Source: an uncultured Lachnospiraceae bacterium (GTDB taxonomy: Bacteria > Bacillota > Clostridia > Lachnospirales > Lachnospiraceae). Taken from it: a stretch of DNA of 50,551 bases. Below are positions 42,222 through 50,113 of the stretch, piece by piece. The stretch's first letter is position 1. Each line of letters begins with the position of its first letter. The notes beneath the pieces were generated by a model. That model had not been told where the DNA came from. It did no database searches and saw nothing but the letters and a program-made list of their open reading frames with translations. Where the stretch lies: positions 1 to 50,551 of the forward strand of contig CACYMQ010000014.1 of the NCBI GenBank assembly GCA_902775555.1. The letters run 5' to 3'. Made by a program: the position numbers and the translations under genes.

Positions 42222-42394
42222 TATGTCATTCCCGGATGGCTATTTACCAACTCGTGGTTGATATTTATAAATTCCCGAAGTTCTCTGCCTCGGTCCTTTA
42301 ATGGCACTAGCCTGATGCCTCTACCTGATCTAATTCAGGCTACTTATATACCGATTTGTATATAGCGAGTTGGCCTTTGTTCCTTTGTTCAGTT
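42187..42394 (-). ncRNA. Independent structured RNA of about 210 nt, family unassigned
   Basis: A strong promoter (42401-42429) and a terminator (42182-42221) bound a stretch with no reading frame. The minus-strand RNA can close with CCAACTCG (near the 5' end) pairing to CGAGTTGG (near the 3' end). Inside are UAUAUAC-AAAUCG-GUAUAUA (7 bp, perfect), AGCCUGA...UCAGGCU (7 bp), GGCA...UGCC and CCGAG...CUUCGG. A closing helix around several stems is unlike the single rod of 6S RNA and lacks tmRNA or RNase P signatures. raiA-type or other clostridial orphan RNAs are possible; I could not assign one. Confidence 0.6.
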
Positions 42395-42400
42395 TCAGCC

Positions 42401-42429
42401 ATTATACCTTTAAGTTTTTACACTATCAA
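42401..42429 (-). promoter_or_regulatory. Promoter of the structured RNA
   Basis: Minus strand TTGATA (42429-42424), 17 bp, TATAAT (42406-42401): near-consensus. A further TTGACA at about 42482-42487 with TACTAT 16 bp on could be a second upstream promoter. The remaining 42430-42562, after glmS, shows no gene. Confidence 0.85.
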
Positions 42430-42562
42430 GGTAATCTAAGATAATAGATTAAATTCGTGATAGTAACCGCATAACTTAACTTGTCAATGAACTATACACA
42501 ATTTCATTATACCAAACAGGTGTTCGAGTGTTAACCATGAATCATAAAATAGCCTTCCCGGA

Positions 42563-44380
42563 TTATTCTACGGTTACGGACTTTGCCAGATTTCTCGGCT
42601 TATCCACATCCAGACCTCTCGCATCCGAGGTATAGTAAGCGATCAACTGGAGAACCGCTGCCGTTGCAAATACGGAGAATGTCGGCTCCGCATCAGGGAT
42701 CCGGATCTGACGGTCGCAGACGGAATCATCCGGTTTCTCGGCATCCGCACTGATCAGGATCACATAAGCACCGCGACTCTTTACCTCCTTCATATTCGAG
42801 ATGGTCTTCGGATATACGGAAGGTTCTGTTGCAATGGCGATGACCGGCACATTTTCGGAGATCAGCGCGATGGTCCCGTGCTTCAGCTCGCCTGCCGCAT
42901 AAGCCTCCGCATGGATATAGGAGATCTCCTTCAGCTTCAGGGATGCTTCCAGACTCATGGTATAGTCGATCCCGCGGCCGATGTAGAAGACATCCTGCGC
43001 CAGTTTGATATGATTGGCGATCCGCTTGATATTATTTGCATTCTCCAGTGTCTTCGAGATCAGTTCACCTGCACCGCACAGCTTTTCGATAAACTCCTTC
43101 GTCTCCTCTTCAGACAGGATGCCCTTCACATAACCCATCCGTGCCGCCAGAAGATACATAGCCGAGATCTGTACCGTGTAGGCCTTGGTGCTCGCTACGG
43201 CGATCTCCGGACCCGCATGGGTATACAGCACATAATCGCTTTCCCGGGCGATGGTGGAGCCCTTTACATTTACAATGGAAATGGTCTTCGAACCACGGTT
43301 CTTCGCGATCTTCAGCGCTTCCAGGGTATCTGTGGTCTCTCCTGACTGGGAAAGGATAATGGTCAGTGCACTCTCATCTATGATGGGATCCTTATAACGG
43401 AACTCCGATGCGATCTCGACCTGCACGGGGATCCGAAGCCGGCTCTCGATCACCTTTGCACCCACCATACCCGCATGCATGGCGGTTCCGCAGGCAACCA
43501 CTACCACACGGCTGATCTTCTGAAGTACTTCATCCGGTATTCCGTCCTCAGTGAAATCCGGCATGCCATCGGATACTCTGGGCATGATGGTCCGTTCCAG
43601 CGCTTCGGGCTGTTCATAGATTTCCTTCAGCATGAAGTGCGGGTATCCGCCCTTCTGAGCGGAATTGATATCCCAGTCTACCGTAAGGATCTCCGGAGTC
43701 ACCTTATTTCCCTTCATATCTTCCACATGAATGGAATCCTTCGTCATGGTCAGGATATGATATTCCGGAACCACGAAGTACTTCCTGGAATAAGGAATAA
43801 GCGCCGTAAGATCAGATGCGATGATCGTTCCTTCGTCAAAGATCGCAGCCACCAGCGGGCTGACATTTCTTACACAGTAGATCACATCCGGATGGTCACT
43901 GAACATGATGCAGAGGGCAAATGTACCGGAAAGCAGCTTCACGGTCTTACGGATCGCCACAATGGGATCTCCCTCATACAGCTTATCCAGCAATGCTGCC
44001 ACTACCTCGGTATCCGTTTCGGACTTCAGTTTCTCGGAGAGTCCGTACTCAACCGTCAGTTCACGGTAATTCTCGATGATCCCGTTATGGATCAGGGTGA
44101 CCGCACCACAGTTATGGGGATGCGCATTTGCTTCCGTCACGCCCCCGTGGGTTGCCCAGCGGGTATGTCCGATCCCGCAGGTGCCTGTGGTCTCCATATC
44201 CTTTGCAGCTTCACGAAGGTCGGCCACATGTCCGGTCTTTTTCTTTAAGAGAAGTCCCTTTTCATCATCCAAAACGGCGATCCCGGCGCTGTCATATCCA
44301 CGATACTCCAGCTGTTCCAGGCCCTTGATCAACACATCCTTAGCAGGGAGTTCCCCTGTAAATCCTACAATTCCACACAT
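42563..44380 (-). CDS. glmS: Glutamine--fructose-6-phosphate aminotransferase (isomerizing)
   Basis: 605 residues. Cys2 (MCGIVGFTG) is the glutaminase nucleophile, GIGHTRWATHG and LIHNGIIENYREL complete that domain. The two SIS isomerase domains have CGTAMHAGMVG, LSQSGETTDTLEAL, GRGIDYTMSLEASLKLKEIS and the C-terminal KPRNLAKSVTVE. It makes glucosamine-6-phosphate for cell-wall UDP-GlcNAc. ATG 44380 follows AAAAGGAG. The long leader carries the glmS ribozyme and a palindromic repeat, so product feedback at the RNA level is expected. Confidence 0.98.
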   Translation of the reverse strand: MCGIVGFTGELPAKDVLIKGLEQLEYRGYDSAGIAVLDDEKGLLLKKKTGHVADLREAAKDMETTGTCGIGHTRWATHGGVTEANAHPHNCGAVTLIHNGIIENYRELTVEYGLSEKLKSETDTEVVAALLDKLYEGDPIVAIRKTVKLLSGTFALCIMFSDHPDVIYCVRNVSPLVAAIFDEGTIIASDLTALIPYSRKYFVVPEYHILTMTKDSIHVEDMKGNKVTPEILTVDWDINSAQKGGYPHFMLKEIYEQPEALERTIMPRVSDGMPDFTEDGIPDEVLQKISRVVVVACGTAMHAGMVGAKVIESRLRIPVQVEIASEFRYKDPIIDESALTIILSQSGETTDTLEALKIAKNRGSKTISIVNVKGSTIARESDYVLYTHAGPEIAVASTKAYTVQISAMYLLAARMGYVKGILSEEETKEFIEKLCGAGELISKTLENANNIKRIANHIKLAQDVFYIGRGIDYTMSLEASLKLKEISYIHAEAYAAGELKHGTIALISENVPVIAIATEPSVYPKTISNMKEVKSRGAYVILISADAEKPDDSVCDRQIRIPDAEPTFSVFATAAVLQLIAYYTSDARGLDVDKPRNLAKSVTVE

Positions 44381-44442
44381 AGTTTTATTCTCCTTTTCAT
44401 TTGAACGTGATTTTTCCGGGGGACGGGATCGTTTTTCCCTGC

Positions 44443-44585
44443 GTCATCCTGAGGAGCGTTCCATACGATGTCATCCTGAGGAGCGTTCCATAAGATGTCA
44501 TCCTGAGGAGCGTTCCATACGATGTCATCCTGAGGAGCGTAGCGACGAAGGATCTTTAAGATTCTTCGCTTCGCTCAGAATGACA
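44443..44585. repeat. Interspersed palindromic repeat (copy 4) with 4 x 27-bp arm reiteration
   Basis: GTCATCCTGAGGAGCG starts at 44443, 44470, 44497 and 44524, exactly 27 bp apart. The last copy continues to GACGAAGGATCTTTAAGATT and CTTCGCTTCGCTCAGAATGAC, the inverted arm (to 44585). It lies between the glmS ribozyme and the glmS start codon, inside the mRNA leader. Confidence 0.88.
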
Positions 44586-44739
44586 TGGTTATGCCCGTAG
44601 GACATGGTTCTTCCCGTAGGACAGACTTCCCCCTTGGTATTTAATTCTACAAAAACAGGAGGCGCCATGCCTCATTCAGATCATGTATCCAAAGCACATG
44701 CAATACGCATTTACGATACGCATTTTGGACACATCAAAA

Positions 44740-44896
44740 GAAAATCACATCGTACTGTGTTTTGTCCTGCCGTTACCGGCCGGGTTTGTCACAGCACTTA
44801 CGAACTGTCGTCCGGAAGCGGATCCGCCGAATCTTCGATACCGCTTCACCTCGTCAGGCTACAGACGTGAACCGTCGAACATAGCCACATGGCGCT
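44740..44896 (-). ncRNA. glmS ribozyme/riboswitch
   Basis: Minus strand. The cleavage-site segment TTAGCGCCA is at about 44898-44890, with the cut between A44896 and G44895. The conserved core TGACGAGGTGAAG and TATCGAAGATTCGGCGGAT follow, then paired TCCGCTTCCGG and GACGACAGTTCG. On binding glucosamine-6-phosphate the RNA cuts itself and the glmS mRNA is degraded. The 3' limit is approximate. It lies about 360 nt ahead of glmS, farther than usual, because repeat copy 4 and about 150 nt more intervene. Confidence 0.92.
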
Positions 44897-44953
44897 AAGG
44901 TTTCTGAACCTTTCGAACTCTGCACCCTCCTTGCTGCACGTGCAGATGGAGAC

Positions 44954-44982
44954 AGTATACCATAGTCTCCGATATTATGCAA
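44954..44982 (-). promoter_or_regulatory. Promoter of the glmS transcript
   Basis: Minus strand TTGCAT (44982-44977), 17 bp, TATACT (44959-44954), about 55 nt before the ribozyme. The stretch 44985-45118 upstream shows nothing coding. Confidence 0.8.
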
Positions 44983-45120
44983 ATCCAGCCGGATCGCCCG
45001 GCTCACCGTCAGGTGATCGACGGCACGATTCCCGGCACACAGATCCCCCGGCCCCTTGGCCGATTCCACTTCTTTACGCTTCGCAACGGCTGAGAAAACA
45101 GATGTAAAAAGAGGCATGTA

Positions 45121-45148
45121 AAAAAGGGGCGGCATTTCTGCCGCCCCC
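45121..45148 (-). terminator. Terminator of the leucine-rich-repeat gene
   Basis: Minus strand GGGGCGGCA-GAAA-TGCCGCCCC followed by TTTTTT. Confidence 0.92.
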
Positions 45149-45172
45149 AAAAAGGTGAATACGATCTATAGG

Positions 45173-46771
45173 TTACGGATTCAGACAAACACCATTCGAG
45201 TTAAAGCGATAGAGCTTTCCTCCGATCCTTCTGGATCCGTTTCCGAACATGGAACCATCCGTGTTAAAGTAGTACCACTTGCCACTGAGTTTCTTCCAAC
45301 CGGTCTGCATGTCTCCCGCAGGTTTAAAGTAATACCAAACACCGCCAAGCTTCTTCCAGCCCTTCTGCATAGCTCCCGAAGGTTTGAAATAATACCACTT
45401 TCCACCAAGTTTCTTCCAACCCTTCTGCATAGCTCCCGATGTATTGAAATAATACCACTGACCGCCGATCTTGTTCCAACCGGTCACGATATAACCATTT
45501 GCGTTGAAATAGTACCATGTACCGGAGATCTGCTCCCAGGCGTTCTTCGGATAGGAACCATTTGCTCTTCTGTACCACCATCCGTTCTTATCCTTCTGCC
45601 ATCCGGCCTTCTTGGGCGCCGAACCGGTTGCGTACCAGGTTATATTTGTATTATAATAATCTCTGTTTGTGAATTTTTCTTTCAGAGTGGCAAAATCTCC
45701 GCCTGCCGGATAGTAACCCTTGGCACCTGTAACATTTTTAAATGCCCGTTCATCAATGTTAGCTACCGGAGTTTTTCCGAGGAATGTGATCTTAGTCAGG
45801 GAAGTATTCGCAAAGGCATCCTCTTCGATCATATTCAATGAAGCCGGGAATGTGACCACACTTAATGAGGTTGTATTAAAAGCGTCTTCTCCAATCGACG
45901 CTATCCCTGATTTAAAAGTAACAGTTGAAAGTGATCTGCAGTTATAGAATGCATCCTTGGGAAGCTTTGTCAGATTTGCCGGGATCACAATACTCGAAAG
46001 AGCAGTAGCGCCTTCAAAGCATGACTCTCCAATGGTGGTCAGTGTCTCCGGGAGAACCACCGTCTGAAGAGCAGTCGTATTATAAAAGACTTCCGCTCCC
46101 ATAGTCGAAACCTGCGTATTCTGCAGATTTATGCTTGCCAATGATGTACAACCATAAAAAGCTTCCTTTCCGATCCCGGTTACCTTCGACCCCAGTACAA
46201 CTGTTTTAAGCGTTGTGCAACCCCTAAACAGCCCATCCTGGATCTCTGTTAAATTGTCCGGAAGTGTGACAGAGGTCAAAGATGTACACTCCCTGAACGC
46301 ATTTGTAGCGATGTTGGTAATCGACGATGGGATCGTAACCGAAATCAATTTATTGAATCCACGAAAAGCGTTCGATCCAATGGATTTCACTCCGTTCTCA
46401 ATTACGATATCTGTCAGGTTTTCATATCCGCAATAATGGTCACCCCAACTGTAATCTCCTAACATATCATCACGGATCATGTTAAGACTCCCTGAAAAGA
46501 CGGCTTTAAGCACATACTTACGGTTACCCTTGCTGACCTTATTATATTCAAATGCCAAAGACTGTATTGTCAGCGTTCCGTCACTTGTAAGGACATAATC
46601 ATCCCCCGACTCGATCACGCTTGCACCTGTGACTACATCCTGCACTGTCCCGTAATTCTCTGACAGCGCCACTGTTGCAGCTTCTGTGCTTCCCGGCTGG
46701 ATCGCCATCACAGATGCCAGTGTCATCGCCGGCAGAAGCCACAGATACTTCTTGTTACTACTCTTTCTCAT
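45173..46771 (-). CDS. Secreted BspA-type leucine-rich-repeat protein with cell-wall-binding repeats
   Basis: 532 residues. Signal peptide (RKSSNKKYLWLLPAMTLASV, cut after about TEAA). LRR_5/BspA repeats at about 95-345 run in units such as IGSNAFRGFNKLISVTIPSS and GKEAFYGCTSLASINLQNTQ. A linker follows, then five or more aromatic wall-binding repeats at about 375-515 (GWYYFN/K-type, for example GGKWYYFKPSGAMQKGWKKL), very alike at DNA level between 45280 and 45480. BspA proteins bind host or microbial surfaces; this one is probably held to the wall non-covalently. Strong SD GGAGGAGG. Free-standing gene. Confidence 0.92.
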   Translation of the reverse strand: MRKSSNKKYLWLLPAMTLASVMAIQPGSTEAATVALSENYGTVQDVVTGASVIESGDDYVLTSDGTLTIQSLAFEYNKVSKGNRKYVLKAVFSGSLNMIRDDMLGDYSWGDHYCGYENLTDIVIENGVKSIGSNAFRGFNKLISVTIPSSITNIATNAFRECTSLTSVTLPDNLTEIQDGLFRGCTTLKTVVLGSKVTGIGKEAFYGCTSLASINLQNTQVSTMGAEVFYNTTALQTVVLPETLTTIGESCFEGATALSSIVIPANLTKLPKDAFYNCRSLSTVTFKSGIASIGEDAFNTTSLSVVTFPASLNMIEEDAFANTSLTKITFLGKTPVANIDERAFKNVTGAKGYYPAGGDFATLKEKFTNRDYYNTNITWYATGSAPKKAGWQKDKNGWWYRRANGSYPKNAWEQISGTWYYFNANGYIVTGWNKIGGQWYYFNTSGAMQKGWKKLGGKWYYFKPSGAMQKGWKKLGGVWYYFKPAGDMQTGWKKLSGKWYYFNTDGSMFGNGSRRIGGKLYRFNSNGVCLNP

Positions 46772-46955
46772 AATTCCTTCCTCCTCCTGGAATATTTTTC
46801 CCAGCCTTTACAGGCTGTTTTTCTTTGCATGTGTATGATATCAAACCATACGTTATTTTTTTTGCACAACTGCATTTTTCATTCTACATCTACAGAGATG
46901 AGAATTCAATTAAAAACTCTGATCCAAATTTCCGTTTCGGATCCGTTCTTTTTGC

Positions 46956-47777
46956 TCACATCGCTCTCACAATGATGGTCTCTCCGAAGTCCTGATTCCG
47001 CGGTCTGCTGCCGGTGATCCGTTCATCGTATAAAGCTGTTTTATCCGTCTTTCTCCCGAAGAACCGGCCGGAGGTTCTTCGCATCTCCCGTCCGTTAGCT
47101 GCCGTTCCCGAAACTGTTCTCCAGCCTGCATCCTGTCCTGCAGGAGTCATCGCCCGGTTGGGCGGATCCAGGGCAGCGGTAAGGAGCGTCGTCTGTCCCG
47201 TATGTGCACTCTCCACCTTCCGTTCCATGGACAGCCGGTATAAAAACGGCTTCAGTGTTCTGCAATCTATATATCCCGTCTTCGTGATATATTCGATCAG
47301 ACTGCGATACCACTCCTGTTCCTTCATCGTCTCCTGCACGGTCCCCAGAATGCCAAAGAACACATTTCCTATCTGTGCATCCGCATCATTTCCTACGCAG
47401 ATCGGTACCGCGATAAAACTAAGACCATTTCTTCCCCGGAAGATGTAATTCCAATCCCAGACCAGCTGATTCGGACTGATCATATGACGTTCCGTCTCCA
47501 TGACCGCATCACAGATTCCGATCAGCGTATTCAATATCCCCTCCCTGGTCCGGCAGATTTCCTGAATATCCACCTTCACCTGACCTTCCATGTCATAATA
47601 AAATGCATTTCTGCCCTCATAACTGACATATCTCATAGGAACCAGCCACGGACAATCCCTCTTCATCTGCATCCAGAATGAAGTCATGTCTACGCGATCC
47701 GCGTCTTCGGTGATCGCAGCAAGATACCACTGATCCTCTCTCTGCTTTCCGTTTTTCTCCACGATCCTGTATTCCAT
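46956..47777 (-). CDS. DUF6382-like protein, apparently without the usual FHA domain
   Basis: 273 residues. MEYRIVEKNGKQREDQWYLA, VDMTSFWMQMKRDCPWLVPM, MISPNQLVWDWNYIFRGRNG and FFGILGTVQETMKEQEWYRS look like the DUF6382 domain, which in Lachnospiraceae usually precedes an FHA phosphothreonine-binding domain (memory). Here the last 70 residues are polar (RRTSGRFFGRKTDKTALYDE) and end GETIIVRAM without an FHA fold. ATG 47777 follows AGGAGG; the frame is open to 47825. The Ser/Thr kinase gene is next upstream but a terminator separates them. A phospho-signalling link is plausible, not proven. Confidence 0.65.
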   Translation of the reverse strand: MEYRIVEKNGKQREDQWYLAAITEDADRVDMTSFWMQMKRDCPWLVPMRYVSYEGRNAFYYDMEGQVKVDIQEICRTREGILNTLIGICDAVMETERHMISPNQLVWDWNYIFRGRNGLSFIAVPICVGNDADAQIGNVFFGILGTVQETMKEQEWYRSLIEYITKTGYIDCRTLKPFLYRLSMERKVESAHTGQTTLLTAALDPPNRAMTPAGQDAGWRTVSGTAANGREMRRTSGRFFGRKTDKTALYDERITGSRPRNQDFGETIIVRAM

Positions 47778-47863
47778 ATCCTGTTCCTCCTTTCTTCCCG
47801 CGTTTCTCCCGGTTTCTGATTCCATGATATCAGTGCTGCAGTATTTTTTTTCTGCACAAAAAA

Positions 47864-47891
47864 AGAAGAAACCCGGCGTTGGGTTTCTTCT
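47864..47891 (-). terminator. Terminator of the kinase gene
   Basis: Minus strand AGAAGAAACCC, 6-nt loop, GGGTTTCTTCT then TTTTTT. Confidence 0.9.
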
Positions 47892-47905
47892 GAATAATTA
47901 TTCGA

Positions 47906-49738
47906 TCACTGTGCCTGATTAACGGAGACGATCACATTTGTATCGCTGTCCTGAATGGGCATGATCGCCGTATTGCTCTGATTCGGCGTCTGGATGGTGA
48001 TCCCCATCCTGTCCTTATCGATCTGGTTCTGCACCAGATCCCGCAGGTCCTCCCAGGAGACGGTAAGTTCCTGTCCCATCAGGATCCCTCCCGGCGAAAG
48101 ATCACGGTTCAGCGTCCCATGAAGTGTGACCGTACAGTTTAGTTTCTTCTCCTTATCCGTATCACTCCGATAGGGAAGGCCCAGATTCATCCGAACATAA
48201 ATATCTGACTGCGGATCCAGTGCCTCCCCGGAAGACCGGTTTACAACGGAAAAACGGACCACGATCCCCGCTTCCGTGAACCGAACCTCTTCGGAGAAGG
48301 TCGTTATCTTTCCGTCCGGGAAAACGATAAAATAGTAGGCCGCTGCCCAGGAAATGACCAGTGCCACAAGTACGGTCAGGCTGATCAGAACAGTCCTGCG
48401 GATGATCCTCTTCTTAGCCCTTGGCTGATGCGTGATCTCATCGCTGATCCTCCGCAAATGTCCCTCTACCTCTTCCACATTTGGGAACCGTGCTTCCGGA
48501 TCCTGCCTCTTACAGATCTCACAGAGATTCTGCATCTCCTCCCTGTAGTCACCCAGCTCCTCAAGGTAGGATATCCCTCCCTGATCATTGTTATATCCGA
48601 ACAGAAACTGCAGAAGGCTTCCCAGCGAATAGATATCACTTCTTTTATCGATCTCTTTTCCCGCCATCTGTTCCGGAGACGAATAGAACATACTGAATGC
48701 GCCTGCTTTTACATCCCCTTCCTCCAGCTGGGAGATACCGAAATCGATCAGACAGACCCTGCCTGTACGCTCTATCATGATATTATCCGGTTTCAGATCC
48801 GAGTAGACCATATTGCATTCGTTGTGGATATACCGAAGAACACGGCATACCTGTATGGCAATGGCCAGTCTCTCATTCAGATCCGGCTTATTCTCCTTCA
48901 CATACTGATTCAGACCGGAACCATCGATATACTCCATGATGATATAATAGGTTCCGTTCTGATTGAAAATGTCAAAGATCTGCGGAATCTGATTATTCTC
49001 CAGGGACACAAGAAACTGTTTCTCATTCTGGATCTGCTCTCTGGAATACGTATACGGCTTCAGTTCCTTGATGGCGACCGGTCGGTTCAGACGTGTATGA
49101 AGGCCCATATATACCCGGCTCATACCACCCTCGGCAATAAAATCGCCCACCTGATATTCTCCGGAGTAACCGACGAAATCCCCCGGATTCACACGCATCT
49201 TCTCATACTCGGGCAGGATATCCTCAGCCCGGAGCAGTCCGAGCACATGCAGTGTCTTCCCCAGGATCTCCATATTCCGCAGCACATTTTCATAGGACAA
49301 TACCTGGTCGGCCACGGTTCCCACCATGGTATGCGTATTGTGGGTCGTCATATTTCTGAGCACCCGGACATCATCCAGGTCCTCCGGCATACGGAAGCGA
49401 AGGGACTTCAGGATCTTGATCTTGCCAAAAAATGTGGCAGCCATCCCGTAATCGATCATCTCATCACTGCCCTGGTAATAATACCCGTATCTCGGCCTTC
49501 CGTTCCTTTTCCCGAGACTCACCTTCTCGCGGTACGGGATGCGGTTCCGGAAATTGTAGATCGTATTTCCCATAACGATCTCCACCGTATTAAAAGCCTC
49601 CTTGATGCAGCTGATGTATGCATCATAATCCGCATAAACACTGAGTTTTCCGTAATTCGAGATCCATTTCTGGGTCACATAGGAGCGATCCCCGTATAGG
49701 TCCATCTTCAGTTGGTTGAAGTTAAACTCCTGTTCCAT
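47906..49738 (-). CDS. Membrane Ser/Thr protein kinase with N-terminal HEPN-like domain
   Basis: 610 residues. Residues 1-190 are alpha-helical and contain VRVLRNMTTHNTH: Arg128-Asn129-x3-His133, the HEPN nuclease-type motif. The kinase domain follows at about 195-430: glycine loop FIAEGGMSRVYMG, Lys224 (VAIKEL), catalytic Asp314 (VYSDLKPDN), DFG 332-334 (LIDFGIS) and activation-loop FYSSPEQMAG. The HRD arginine is replaced by Ser313. One membrane segment lies at about 450-472 (LISLTVLVALVISWAAAYYF), then a ~135-residue outside domain (FSEEVRFTEAGIVVRFSVV) unlike PASTA repeats. AAGGAG precedes ATG 49738. It follows 9 bp after a small membrane protein gene and is probably cotranscribed. Confidence 0.9.
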   Translation of the reverse strand: MEQEFNFNQLKMDLYGDRSYVTQKWISNYGKLSVYADYDAYISCIKEAFNTVEIVMGNTIYNFRNRIPYREKVSLGKRNGRPRYGYYYQGSDEMIDYGMAATFFGKIKILKSLRFRMPEDLDDVRVLRNMTTHNTHTMVGTVADQVLSYENVLRNMEILGKTLHVLGLLRAEDILPEYEKMRVNPGDFVGYSGEYQVGDFIAEGGMSRVYMGLHTRLNRPVAIKELKPYTYSREQIQNEKQFLVSLENNQIPQIFDIFNQNGTYYIIMEYIDGSGLNQYVKENKPDLNERLAIAIQVCRVLRYIHNECNMVYSDLKPDNIMIERTGRVCLIDFGISQLEEGDVKAGAFSMFYSSPEQMAGKEIDKRSDIYSLGSLLQFLFGYNNDQGGISYLEELGDYREEMQNLCEICKRQDPEARFPNVEEVEGHLRRISDEITHQPRAKKRIIRRTVLISLTVLVALVISWAAAYYFIVFPDGKITTFSEEVRFTEAGIVVRFSVVNRSSGEALDPQSDIYVRMNLGLPYRSDTDKEKKLNCTVTLHGTLNRDLSPGGILMGQELTVSWEDLRDLVQNQIDKDRMGITIQTPNQSNTAIMPIQDSDTNVIVSVNQAQ

Positions 49739-49747
49739 TTCCGCTCC

Positions 49748-50086
49748 TTAATGCTCCGAATCCTGAAATAGATCAAAAAATCCGCTTTTGTCCTCTTTCC
49801 GATCCTCTGTATCTCCTGTCCCGGAGGTATCATCCTCCGGCTTCACATTTTCGGACCCTGCCTTCTCATGCCCGGTATCCTCCGGTTTTGCATCTTCCGG
49901 TTCTATGTCCTCAGGCTTTGCGTTCCCTGTCTCCACGGATTCAAAGGTAACGGATGCCAGCTTATCACTTCCGGACATCGCCACACTGTCCCCCATTTGA
50001 AATTTGATCAGAAATATCGTCAGGGCTCCCAGCATGAACACCCCGAGCAGAATAATACATATGAAGCTGACTTTATCTTTTTTCAT
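49748..50086 (-). CDS. Small single-pass membrane protein with acidic PED repeats
   Basis: 112 residues. N-terminal membrane segment (VSFICIILLGVFMLGALTIF), then FQMGDSVAMSGSDKLASVTF, then a low-complexity tail of KPED/EPED/KPED-type units (about 60-95), ending SGFFDLFQDSEH. ATG 50086 is eight bases after AGGAG; a GTG at 50095 is too close. No family recognised. Position just ahead of the kinase suggests a shared envelope complex. Confidence 0.75.
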   Translation of the reverse strand: MKKDKVSFICIILLGVFMLGALTIFLIKFQMGDSVAMSGSDKLASVTFESVETGNAKPEDIEPEDAKPEDTGHEKAGSENVKPEDDTSGTGDTEDRKEDKSGFFDLFQDSEH

Positions 50087-50113
50087 ATCATACACTCCTG
50101 ATCCATGACGGGA

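Noticed and set aside
42187-42394. 6S RNA as identity of the structured RNA
   Set aside because: Predicted pairing gives several stems inside one closing helix, not one long rod with a central bubble; left unassigned.
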